NCBI GenBank assembly: GCA_027858995.1 | Contig: JAQIBP010000034.1 | Location: 51,809-115,808 of the forward strand | Direction of reading: 5' to 3' | Length of the DNA: 64,000 nt | Source: Deltaproteobacteria bacterium | Lineage (GTDB): Bacteria > Desulfobacterota > Desulfobacteria > Desulfobacterales > Desulfobacteraceae | In this document: one piece after another, positions 8,010 through 16,305 of the stretch | Position numbering within the stretch: position 1 is the stretch's first letter | How the letters are laid out: each line of letters begins with the position of its first letter | Translations under genes and position numbers: made by a program | The notes under the pieces: model-generated | What the model saw: the letters and a program-made list of their open reading frames with translations, nothing else | What the model was told of the DNA's origin: nothing | The model's database searches: none

Positions 8010-9278
8010 TTATGACCGCGCTGTTCTGCGTTTAGCTGAAGCCAAGGAAAAAAAGCCGCTCTGTTGATTCCTGCCCCGCCCGCCCGCAGCAGGTTTCTTT
8101 CTTCTCGGCGCTTGCCGTGGAAAGCGTTTTCTTTTTTCTTCATTCACCGTTTCTTTAGGATCCCAGGCAAAACCAGGGATTGCCTGGCGGTGCAGCTTTT
8201 TGCCCATATTCCGTTCAATGAGAGATACCATCTTGCTGTCTTCCTGGCAAGCAAAAATAAAAGCCTTACCTGTCTGCTCTGCACGTCCCGTGCGTCCGGT
8301 GCGGTGGGTATATGTTTCAGCTGTATCCGGCACATCATAGTTGACGACATGAGAAATTTTTTGCACGTCAATCCCTCGTGCAGCAATATCTGTTGCAACC
8401 AGAATTTTGAAGGTACCATCCTTAAAACCGTTCAGCGCCGTTTGACGCTTTAACTGGGAGAGATTGCCCTGAATTGAAGTGGCACTGAAACCAGCTTTAT
8501 GCAACTGCAGGGCCAGGCTTTTCGCTTTGTGTTTGGTACGGGTAAAGACCAGGGTGCTCTTCATTTGCTCTTTCTGGATAATGCTTTTAAGCAGAGAGAT
8601 CTTTTTCTCTTTTGCAACCTGAAACAGGACATGGGAAATTGCACGGATAGGTTGGGTGTGGTTGATTTGAACAGATGTTGGATTTTTTAAAATATTTTCC
8701 GCAAGGTGCCGGATTTCCTTGGGCATGGTAGCGGAAAAAACCAGGGATTGACGTTTCAAGGGCAATAGCTTGATGATCCTGCGTATATCCGGAAGAAATC
8801 CTTTGTCAAACATATGGTCTGCTTCATCAAGGACCAGCGCTTCAACAGCGTTCAGAGAGAAAGCCTTGTCATTAAGAAGATCCAGCAGGCGGCCAGGGCA
8901 GGCAACGATAATCTCCACACCTTTGCGAATTGCTTTTATCTGGGGATACTTACCCACACCTCCATAAATGGAAAGGCTGCGCAGGCCAGTTTTTTCCCCC
9001 ATTTTGCTGATATCGGCATGGATTTGTTCGGCCAATTCCCTGGTGGGAGCCACAACCAATGCCCGAACTTTTTTGCGGGGACCATCCAGCAAGCGCTGGA
9101 GAAGAGGCAAGACAAAAGCGGCCGTCTTTCCTGTTCCGGTCTGGGCCAAGCCAAGAATGTCCCGGCCTTCAAGTATCGGGGGAATAGCCTCTTTCTGTAT
9201 CGGGGTGGGGTTAATAAATCCGCAGGCTGCAATGCCAGCGTCTATTTTAGGGTCAAATTTAAAATTTTTAAAACTCAT
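8010..9278 (-). CDS. DEAD-box ATP-dependent RNA helicase (RhlE-like)
   Basis: RNA helicase of 422 residues with all core motifs: Q-motif (FINPTPIQ, 21-28), motif I AQTGTGKT at 45-52, Ia PTRELAEQ, DEAD at 151-154, SAT at 182-184, RGIDV and HRTGRTGR. The C-terminal tail is short, basic and Pro/Gly/Arg-rich (KRFPRQAPRRKKPAAGGRGR), as in RhlE-type enzymes that work on structured RNA or ribosome precursors, often in the cold. The gene is visibly richer in G+C than its neighbours, suggesting a different origin. A roughly 500-base gene-free leader with hairpins precedes it. Confidence 0.93.
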   Translation of the reverse strand: MSFKNFKFDPKIDAGIAACGFINPTPIQKEAIPPILEGRDILGLAQTGTGKTAAFVLPLLQRLLDGPRKKVRALVVAPTRELAEQIHADISKMGEKTGLRSLSIYGGVGKYPQIKAIRKGVEIIVACPGRLLDLLNDKAFSLNAVEALVLDEADHMFDKGFLPDIRRIIKLLPLKRQSLVFSATMPKEIRHLAENILKNPTSVQINHTQPIRAISHVLFQVAKEKKISLLKSIIQKEQMKSTLVFTRTKHKAKSLALQLHKAGFSATSIQGNLSQLKRQTALNGFKDGTFKILVATDIAARGIDVQKISHVVNYDVPDTAETYTHRTGRTGRAEQTGKAFIFACQEDSKMVSLIERNMGKKLHRQAIPGFAWDPKETVNEEKRKRFPRQAPRRKKPAAGGRGRNQQSGFFSLASAKRRTARS

Positions 9279-9776
9279 TAATACTCCTATGTATTCTGTA
9301 ATGATCTGCCAGGGCGCTTCCCTGGTTTATAGATCTGCGGATTCAATAGAATCCGTAATTTTTTTGGTTTTATGAAAAATATCTGGACGGGTTATATCAG
9401 GAGAGTCAGGGCAGTCGACAGATCAAGGACCGGTTCGGCTCTGCTAAAATGTGATAAAGGTTCTTTCTATGTGTCATTTGGTTTCTCCTGGTTTTTTTTG
9501 AATCATCAGAAACTTCGACGGCAACGAATGCTGTTAACCAGGACAATCTTGAAGTGAAAATTTGATTCTACTAATATAATATCAAAGTGCATCATACACT
9601 ATTGCACAGATATTGCAATAAATTTAAAAAAAAGATCAAAAGGGTCAAGCTCATATTGTTTTTATACATCAAAGGCTTTAACAAATCGTTTCAAATTTAT
9701 ACAAAGGTAAACTCAAAGATACTTGCGTGATCAATTATCAGGCTGTGGTTCACGATAGAGCAGATAAATTATCCTG
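9279..9776. other. Gene-free region containing the helicase leader hairpins
   Basis: About 500 bases with no convincing gene on either strand. Near the helicase start are two clean hairpins: 9309-9325 (CCAGGG/CCCTGG) and 9338-9355 (CGGATTC/GAATCCG). The second is followed on the plus strand by TAATTTTTTT and could work as a rightward terminator. Read leftward, both would lie in the mRNA leader of the helicase. A long structured leader is typical of cold-regulated or autoregulated DEAD-box genes. The part from about 9560 to 9776 is A/T-rich and featureless. Confidence 0.5.
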
Positions 9777-10274
9777 TTATCTGACTTTAGGATATTTTTC
9801 CATAAGTTTGAGTTTAACAGGTTCAGGCACCATGTCACTGATATCTCCACCAAACTGGGCAGCTTCCTTGATAATGGATGAGCTTGTGAAAATCCATCGA
9901 AGTCCGGTCATTAAAAAAACGGACTGTACCTCTTTGTTGAGTTTTCTATTCATTAATGCCATTTGAAATTCACTTTCAAAATCTGAGATAGCTCTCATTC
10001 CTCTGATAATGGCTGTGGCATTTTTCATTTTTGCGTAATCCACAAGAAGCCCGCCAAAAGCATCCACCTTTATTAAATTTTCACCATTAAAGCATTTCTT
10101 TGTCATTTTAACCCTTTCATCTACAGAGAATAATGCTTTTTTAGAAGGATTATGTAAAATAGCAATAATTACCCTGTCAAAAAGTTCCAGGGCACGTTTT
10201 ATAATGTCAATATGGCCATTGGTTAAGGGATCAAAAGACCCAGGATAAATTGCAATTCTTTCTTTGTTTGCCAT
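9777..10274 (-). CDS. coaD: Phosphopantetheine adenylyltransferase
   Basis: Penultimate step of CoA synthesis: 4'-phosphopantetheine plus ATP gives dephospho-CoA. At 165 residues it is the standard length. Nucleotidyltransferase signature GSFDPLTNGHIDII begins at residue 11, with conserved AIIRGMRAISDFE in the middle and the SSSIIKE signature near 133. It follows rsmD by 3 bp on the same strand, the common rsmD-coaD pairing. It is the last gene of the leftward run that begins at lpxC. Confidence 0.97.
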   Translation of the reverse strand: MANKERIAIYPGSFDPLTNGHIDIIKRALELFDRVIIAILHNPSKKALFSVDERVKMTKKCFNGENLIKVDAFGGLLVDYAKMKNATAIIRGMRAISDFESEFQMALMNRKLNKEVQSVFLMTGLRWIFTSSSIIKEAAQFGGDISDMVPEPVKLKLMEKYPKVR

Positions 10275-10277
10275 TGA

Positions 10278-10820
10278 TCAACCTTTCTTAATAAATGAAA
10301 TAATTGTTTTTGAATATTTTTTTTGTCTGTAAATGTCAAGACCTGTACCTGTAATATTCAGGTTTTCTTTATGTGATTGTTCAGTAATAATGATACTGTC
10401 TTTGCCAAGATGATTGAAAAAGGAATCTTTTTGAAAGATATGCTCAATAAATTTATTGCCATAGGGAGGATCTATAAAAATAAAGTCAAAAGATTGATCA
10501 TGGAGGGTTTTTGGGATACCTTTCTTAATAATATCACAATCTAAAATCAAAGCTTTGTCTTCCAGACCACAAAGCTGCAGGTTTTCATGAATAACATCAC
10601 AGGACAGATCGACAAATGTGGCATGATCTGCTCCCCGGCTCAATGTTTCTATACCCAATGCCCCTGTCCCAGCAAAAAGATCAAGCACTTTTGCTTTTTT
10701 TATTTGAGGCCCAAGGATATTAAACAGAGCCTCTCTTACACGATCTGATGTGGGGCGTATCTTAGATCCGTGCATTTTGACAAGTTTTCTGCCTTTGCAA
10801 TCTCCGCTGATGATTCTCAT
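10278..10820 (-). CDS. rsmD: 16S rRNA (guanine966-N2)-methyltransferase
   Basis: SAM-dependent methyltransferase that modifies G966 of 16S rRNA. Its 180 residues open with the family signature MRIISGDCKGRKL and PTSDRVREALFNILG. The SAM-binding loop is VLDLFAGTGALGIETLSRGA, and the catalytic FIDPPYG motif lies near residue 117-122. It is adjacent to coaD (3 bp), as in many genomes. ATG at 10820 is supported by the canonical N-terminus. Confidence 0.96.
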   Translation of the reverse strand: MRIISGDCKGRKLVKMHGSKIRPTSDRVREALFNILGPQIKKAKVLDLFAGTGALGIETLSRGADHATFVDLSCDVIHENLQLCGLEDKALILDCDIIKKGIPKTLHDQSFDFIFIDPPYGNKFIEHIFQKDSFFNHLGKDSIIITEQSHKENLNITGTGLDIYRQKKYSKTIISFIKKG

Positions 10821-10901
10821 TCTATTTTTAAATTGTTAATTATGAGTTTTTGATTTTGGATTAATGAAAACTCCCATTTTAAAAATGGCATGATTTGCTC
10901 A

Positions 10902-12245
10902 TTAAATATTTTTTTTTATGTGTTTTACAGAGGTACCAAGTTTTTTGGCTGTGGATTTTAAATCGCCTCCCTCTTCAGAAAGTTTTTGTTTTATAAATTG
11001 TGCTTCAAAATGTTTTTTAGCCTGGTTCAGGTTGTCTTCATAAATTGAAAGATCTTTTCCTGTTATCTGGATTGGTTTGTATTCAGTATTATAAGGCTGA
11101 GGCATATCTGCAATATCAATCATGTCTTGTTTAACCATTATGGCAAGTCTTTCAACAAGGTTTTTTAATTCCCTTACATTACCGGGCCATTCATAGGCGG
11201 TAAGGAGTTCGAGAGCATTTTCAGAGATAGTTTTCTTGTTTTCTGAAGATTGTTTGGATAAATTGTCAAGAAATGTATCCACAAGTTGTGGAATATCTTC
11301 TTTTCTATCCCTTAACGGCGGAACATGAATAGGTATTACATTAAGCCTGAAATAAAGATCCTGTCTGAAATTACCAGCCTTGATCTCTTTTTCAAGGTCT
11401 TTATTTGATGAAGCAATAAGTCTGAAATCCATGTGAAGGGTTCTGCCTCCGCCAATTCTTTGAAAGGTCTTTGATTCCAGAGTTCTCAAGATTTTTGCCT
11501 GGGTCTTGATATTCATATCTCCTATTTCATCAAGAAAGAGTGTTCCTTCAGAGGCAAGTTCAAATTTACCTTTGTTTTTTGATCTTGCCTCCTTAAAGGC
11601 ACCTTTTTCATGACCAAAAAGTTCACTGTCAAGAGTTTTTTCTGGAATGGCAGCACAATTGATTATAATAAAGGGTTGTTCAGGTCTTAAGCTGAATTGA
11701 TGAATAGTTCTTGCAACCATCTCTTTTCCTGTGCCATTTTCACCTGTAATCAATATGGATGCATCTGAAGGGGCAGAATTCATGACCTCTCCATATAGTT
11801 TTTGAACAGCAGGACTGGCTCCTGTAATTGAGTTTTTTTCAATACTCTTTTTTCTCAGGTAGATGTTTTCTTCTTCAAGTTTTCTAAAGTTTAAAGCATT
11901 ATTGATGGTAACCATGATTTTATCAATGGAGAGAGGTTTTTCCAGGAAATCATAAGCTCCTGATTTTGTGGCATCAACTGCAGATTCAATAGTACCATGT
12001 CCTGTAATCATCACCACAGGAAGATGAGGTGATGTTTTTTTTATCTCTTTTAAAGTTTCGATTCCATCCATTCCAGGCATCCATATGTCAAGAAGAACTA
12101 TATCAGGTGATTGTTTTTCTATCATTTTTAATGCTTCATATCCGTTAAAAGCATGCATGACTTCAAATCCATCGTCTGATAAAATTCCTTCAAGGGAATC
12201 TATGATACTAACTTCATCATCTACAATTAAAACTGCAGGGTACAT
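10902..12245 (-). CDS. NtrX-like response regulator (receiver, AAA+, Fis HTH)
   Basis: 447 residues: receiver domain 1-120 with acidic DD at 9-10, phosphoacceptor Asp53 and Lys103; AAA+ domain about 140-375 with Walker A GENGTGKE at 168-175 and Walker B FLDEIGD; C-terminal Fis-type HTH (STAKKLGTSVKHI). It pairs with the NtrY-like kinase upstream. The loop normally reading GAFTGA, which contacts sigma-54, reads GAFKEA at 215-220 (nt 11586-11603). This change may abolish classical sigma-54 activation. It could therefore act as a plain DNA-binding repressor or activator, perhaps of envelope genes. Confidence 0.92.
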   Translation of the reverse strand: MYPAVLIVDDEVSIIDSLEGILSDDGFEVMHAFNGYEALKMIEKQSPDIVLLDIWMPGMDGIETLKEIKKTSPHLPVVMITGHGTIESAVDATKSGAYDFLEKPLSIDKIMVTINNALNFRKLEEENIYLRKKSIEKNSITGASPAVQKLYGEVMNSAPSDASILITGENGTGKEMVARTIHQFSLRPEQPFIIINCAAIPEKTLDSELFGHEKGAFKEARSKNKGKFELASEGTLFLDEIGDMNIKTQAKILRTLESKTFQRIGGGRTLHMDFRLIASSNKDLEKEIKAGNFRQDLYFRLNVIPIHVPPLRDRKEDIPQLVDTFLDNLSKQSSENKKTISENALELLTAYEWPGNVRELKNLVERLAIMVKQDMIDIADMPQPYNTEYKPIQITGKDLSIYEDNLNQAKKHFEAQFIKQKLSEEGGDLKSTAKKLGTSVKHIKKNI

Positions 12246-12302
12246 TTTACTCTCTCCAAATCTTGCTTTTATATCCCAACCTTAAACTCCAAACTTCAAA
12301 TC

Positions 12303-14519
12303 TCACATATCAACAGGAAGCTCAATAATAAATTTTGCTCCTTTTGGTTTATTATCCTGAACCCTTATTACACCATTATGATCAGAAATGATAGACTGGA
12401 CAATGGCAAGTCCAAGTCCCATCCCTGATTTTTTGGTTGAGAAATAAGGTTCAAACAATCTGGTTTTTTCTTTATCTGATATTCCTTTGCCATTGTCACT
12501 GATTTCAATCCTGACAATTTTCAGGATTTCATCAAAGGCGACATCAATTAAAATTAAACCATTTTTTTCTACAGCATATACAGCATTGTCTATCAGATTG
12601 ATGAATGCCTGTTTCATGTGCTGGTGATCAAGCCTTAAAATTGGAATATTTTTTTCCAACATGGATTTTATTTCGATATTTTCATGACTTTCCTGATATA
12701 AAGTAATAGTTTCAAGAACAATATTTTCAATTTTACATCGGGCAATATTGGCATCCGGGAATCTTGCAAAGGCAGAAAACTGGTTTACAAGGTTCTTTAT
12801 CATGTCAACATGTTTTACAATGGTATCGGTACAATTTGTAAAGACCTTGTCGTCAATTTGATCACCATATTTACGTTTCAGGCGTTGAGCTGATAATTTG
12901 ATGGGTGTTAACGGGTTCTTTACCTCATGGGCAATTCTTCTTGCAACCTCTCTCCATGCAGCAACCCGCTGGGCTTTTTCAAGCTGGGTAACATCGTCAA
13001 AGACAAGCACAGCACCAATATTTTGATCAGAATCATTTTTCAGCAGATTAAAATTCAGTGAAAAATGTTTTGGAGTTCCTGAAATAGTAGCGTATAGAGG
13101 AAATTCAAGAATCTGATCCCCCTGGGACACCTGATTGTAAATTTTATTTGCAATTTTCAGATAATCATCTTTTAAAATTGTTTTAAAATTTTTATTTAAA
13201 ATATTCTGGCTGTCAATATTCAACACGGCTTCAGCAGCTTTGTTAATAGTTGTAATGATACCGTTGTTGTCAATGGCGATTACACCTGTAGAGATATTTT
13301 TTAATACAATTTCCATATATTGGCGGCTTTTTTCAAGTTCAAGATTCTGTAGTTTGAGCATCTGTTCTGAAAGCGCAATTTGCCGTCTGCCTGAGGCAAG
13401 CTTCTCGGTCATGGAATTAAAAGATTTGATAAGTGTTCCTATTTCATCGTCTGTCTTAAGATCGATTTTATAGTTCAAATCACCGTCAGTGACCCGTTGC
13501 GTTCCTTCAGCAAATTCCATTAAAGGAATAGTAATGGATTTTGCCAATTGGAATCCAAACCAGATAGAGCAAAAAATAACAAGAAGTGCAACAATGGAAA
13601 GTGCAATATAATATGATATCTGGGCAGGCTTTTTTGCAAGTTTTAGTTGCTGATACTCTTCTACTCCTTTTTGGATGGATTTCAGGTTTTGGGTTAATTC
13701 AGGTGGGACCAGGGTGGAAATGGCAATAAAAGCAGATGCCTTACCAGGATCAGAGCCAAAGGGTATAGCCGAAATAGTCCTTAAACATTCGCCTTGTGTG
13801 AGATTTTGTGAGATTGTATTGCTCAACAATCCTTTGGGGATGCCAGTTAATTCATTGCTGGTTAAAAGACCAAAATGGATATTGGTCAGCTCATTTGCAA
13901 GGGAGAGGCTGACACGCCTGGCATCGTTTGAGTATATTTCTACAGCATGGCGGTTAAATGCCCTCTGTATTACTTGAGTATATCGTGTCAGTTTTTTTTG
14001 GTTTTTTTTGTTTAGAAGGTTACGGGATTCAATCTGGAAGGCTGCCCTTTTAGCAATAAATTCATTTTTTTCTTCAATGTATTCATAAAGTTTTTGCCCC
14101 ACAGCCAGTGAAGAGTTAAGAGTCTGCTCAACAGGAGCGTTAAACCAGAATGCAGTACTTGCTGAAATAAAATGGATGGAAAAAAAGAAGAGAACTGTTG
14201 TGGGAAGAAGTGCAAGAATAATAAAAGCCGTTATCAGCCGTGTTTTTAGTTTTGAACCAAAAATATTATTCTTTTTTTCATAATAGAGTTTTGCAAGATT
14301 TCTAAAGACAAGTAAAAGCAAGGCAAGCAGCAGTAATAAATTAGTGTTGATAAGTATAAACATTAATATTGTGCTGGATAGGGGTAAATCTCCACCAAAA
14401 TTGGTGATTCTGGTTTCAATAAATGTCAGGATTCCGACTGTGATCAGGATGGCAAAAATCAGAAGTAACTCTTTTTTTTTTCTGGTTTGTTCGTCGTGTG
14501 AGTGTTTTGATTCAGCCAT
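12303..14519 (-). CDS. NtrY-like membrane sensor histidine kinase
   Basis: 738 residues. Order: hydrophobic helices in the first 120 residues, a periplasmic or extracytoplasmic stretch to about 290, another membrane helix, HAMP (about 320-375), PAS (about 395-500), HisKA with RRIAHEVKNPLTPIKLSAQR, and HATPase with DNAVYAVEK, DNGKGIS and GMGLGLAIVQ. Architecture and neighbours fit NtrY, kinase for the NtrX-like regulator 57 bp downstream. NtrYX pairs are known to sense redox or envelope state in proteobacteria; here the signal is unknown. The genes upstream are DUF4390 and lpxC. Confidence 0.92.
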   Translation of the reverse strand: MAESKHSHDEQTRKKKELLLIFAILITVGILTFIETRITNFGGDLPLSSTILMFILINTNLLLLLALLLLVFRNLAKLYYEKKNNIFGSKLKTRLITAFIILALLPTTVLFFFSIHFISASTAFWFNAPVEQTLNSSLAVGQKLYEYIEEKNEFIAKRAAFQIESRNLLNKKNQKKLTRYTQVIQRAFNRHAVEIYSNDARRVSLSLANELTNIHFGLLTSNELTGIPKGLLSNTISQNLTQGECLRTISAIPFGSDPGKASAFIAISTLVPPELTQNLKSIQKGVEEYQQLKLAKKPAQISYYIALSIVALLVIFCSIWFGFQLAKSITIPLMEFAEGTQRVTDGDLNYKIDLKTDDEIGTLIKSFNSMTEKLASGRRQIALSEQMLKLQNLELEKSRQYMEIVLKNISTGVIAIDNNGIITTINKAAEAVLNIDSQNILNKNFKTILKDDYLKIANKIYNQVSQGDQILEFPLYATISGTPKHFSLNFNLLKNDSDQNIGAVLVFDDVTQLEKAQRVAAWREVARRIAHEVKNPLTPIKLSAQRLKRKYGDQIDDKVFTNCTDTIVKHVDMIKNLVNQFSAFARFPDANIARCKIENIVLETITLYQESHENIEIKSMLEKNIPILRLDHQHMKQAFINLIDNAVYAVEKNGLILIDVAFDEILKIVRIEISDNGKGISDKEKTRLFEPYFSTKKSGMGLGLAIVQSIISDHNGVIRVQDNKPKGAKFIIELPVDM

Positions 14520-14560
14520 ATTTATATTTTGGCAAGGTTAAGGTAAGGCATCAATTAAAT

Positions 14561-15148
14561 TTAATAGATAAAATTAATTAAATACCAGTTGGTTTCAAAA
14601 TCCCAGAAAGAGACAAAAAATAGAACATAGTGTAGCGACAGTGGCAGTGTCACTCTATCAAGTTTTGCCTTAATTCTCAGTTGATATTTATCCCCTTTAG
14701 TAAGCTGATTCAATGGCAGGATTTTTAAATTGTCAATTTCCGTCATCAAGGATTTGGCTTCCTTAAATGTTTGAACAATGACTGCATCTTTATCTTTCCA
14801 GGATCTTAATACTGAAAAATTTTTTTTCAATGCATTATACTTTAGCGTAGATTTGAATTGAATATCTGCTATTTTTTTGTCAAACCATGATCCTTGAGTT
14901 TTGTACAGGGAAACATAAAATGAAAAAGTGGTTGGAATTCCATTGAGTACTGCCTGATTTATTTTTGGTGTAAATGCTTTTTTAACATCAAAATATGTTA
15001 AAAGATCATCTCTTGTGTTTGCAAGTTTTATATTTTCTATCACAGCTTGATTCTCGGCCAGTGCCGTGGCAGGCAATAGAAAGAACAGCATAATGGCTAT
15101 GGATATTTTCAATGTAATATTTGTTTTATGGAAGAGTGATCCTATCAT
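14561..15148 (-). CDS. DUF4390 domain exported protein
   Basis: 195 residues with a hydrophobic N-terminal signal (LKISIAIMLFFLLPATALA, cleavage likely after ALA near residue 31). The mature part is beta-rich with the family pattern FDVKKAFTPKINQAVLNGIPTTF and, near the C-terminus, LHYVLFFVSFWDFETNWY. DUF4390 genes commonly lie beside ntrY-type kinases, which fits its position between lpxC and ntrY. It may be a periplasmic accessory or sensor partner; no activity is known. Confidence 0.82.
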   Translation of the reverse strand: MIGSLFHKTNITLKISIAIMLFFLLPATALAENQAVIENIKLANTRDDLLTYFDVKKAFTPKINQAVLNGIPTTFSFYVSLYKTQGSWFDKKIADIQFKSTLKYNALKKNFSVLRSWKDKDAVIVQTFKEAKSLMTEIDNLKILPLNQLTKGDKYQLRIKAKLDRVTLPLSLHYVLFFVSFWDFETNWYLINFIY

Positions 15149-15163
15149 TAGTAATAAAATATT

Positions 15164-16033
15164 TTATATTTTTGCCGGTCCTGTTTCCCAGGCATTCTTA
15201 TTTTCTAAAAACTTTTTGATGAATAAATGATTCAAGGCATGTCCTGATTTATATGTGACAATATGACCCTGAATCGGCATGCCAAGGAGGGAAAAATCTC
15301 CAAGACTGTCCAGAAGTTTATGTCTGACAAATTCATCAGGGTATCTTAGCTCCTCTTTATTTAATATTCTATCTTTATCAATAACAATGGCATTGTCAAG
15401 ACTTCCACCCCTGGCAAGGGAAAATTTTCTTAAAAGCTCCAGATCCTGGACAAATCCAAATGTTCTGGCCTGGCTGATTTCTTTGCCAAAACTGTTTTTT
15501 GCCCTGTCAAATATAATTTCTTGTTTTCTTATTAAAGGGTGGCTAAAGTCAATTTTACAAGTAATTTTAAATTTAGCTTCAGGGTATATAACAACTGATT
15601 TATCATTGTCTGTTACTTTAATTGGCTCTTTCACAATTATAAAATGCTGAGGAGCTGACTGTTTTTTAATACCTGCATTTTCAATGAGTTGTGTAAAAAT
15701 CCATGCACTTCCATCCATGATGGGGATTTCATAATCATCAACTTCCACAAGGGCATTGTCTATACCAAGGCCTGCAAAGCTTGCCATTAAATGTTCAATG
15801 GTTGATATAATGGTACCATTGATCCCGAGAACTGTTGCAAGGCTTGTATCAACAACCATTTTGAAAATAGCAGGGATATCCTGGGTGCCTGGCAGATCAA
15901 CTCTTCTAAATTTTATACCATGGTTTTCAGGAGCAGGTTTTATTGTAAGATTTATCTTTTTTCCTGAATGTAATCCTGTGCCTGAAACAGACACCTTTTG
16001 TGAAAGTGTTTTTTGTAAATAATATTTTGTCAT
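15164..16033 (-). CDS. lpxC: UDP-3-O-acyl-N-acetylglucosamine deacetylase
   Basis: Committed Zn-dependent step of lipid A synthesis; its presence shows a Gram-negative outer membrane. At 289 residues it is slightly short (about 300-305 typical). Markers: SVSGTGLHSGK at 15-25, EHLMASFAGLGIDNA with a zinc-ligand His near 78, IPIMDGSA, and HKLLDSLGDFSL near 238 with the second zinc His and Asp. The C-terminal SGHALNHLFIKKF carries the catalytic His. It heads the leftward run lpxC, DUF4390, ntrY, ntrX. Repeat R1 copy C lies in its upstream region. Confidence 0.96.
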   Translation of the reverse strand: MTKYYLQKTLSQKVSVSGTGLHSGKKINLTIKPAPENHGIKFRRVDLPGTQDIPAIFKMVVDTSLATVLGINGTIISTIEHLMASFAGLGIDNALVEVDDYEIPIMDGSAWIFTQLIENAGIKKQSAPQHFIIVKEPIKVTDNDKSVVIYPEAKFKITCKIDFSHPLIRKQEIIFDRAKNSFGKEISQARTFGFVQDLELLRKFSLARGGSLDNAIVIDKDRILNKEELRYPDEFVRHKLLDSLGDFSLLGMPIQGHIVTYKSGHALNHLFIKKFLENKNAWETGPAKI

Positions 16034-16138
16034 GAACTTTTTATTACTTTTTTATTATAAATTCAAAAATTTAGTTTGCTATATATATCTGATTTTAATA
16101 CACAAAGCAAATGAGGTTTTTTCCCAAAGATATTCAAA

Positions 16139-16285
16139 CTTGTGTCTGAGCGAAAACCTGCTAATTTGTTCAAGTACAAGGCGGAAAAAAATTTTAACCA
16201 CAGGCATACAAGTAGTATCCTGAGGATTAAAATTTTTTTCCAACGCCGTAATTGGGCAAATTAGCGGTTTTCGATTGGGCACAAA
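16139..16285. repeat. Dispersed intergenic repeat R1, copy C (most complete)
   Basis: About 147 bp between divergent lpxC and the comM-like gene. Its ends are imperfect inverted repeats built around CGAAAACCNGCTAATTTG. The core includes GAGGATTAAAATTTTTTTCC and GCCGTAATTGGGCAAATT. The core aligns with copy A (reverse complement), copy B shares part of it, and the terminal arm is shared with copy D. It has no open frame of note. Confidence 0.7.
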
Positions 16286-16305
16286 CTATATAAAAAGGAG
16301 ATGTT

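Noticed and set aside
9372..9557. 61-codon frame in the helicase leader
   Set aside because: No ribosome site and no conserved features; it overlaps the hairpin-bearing leader.
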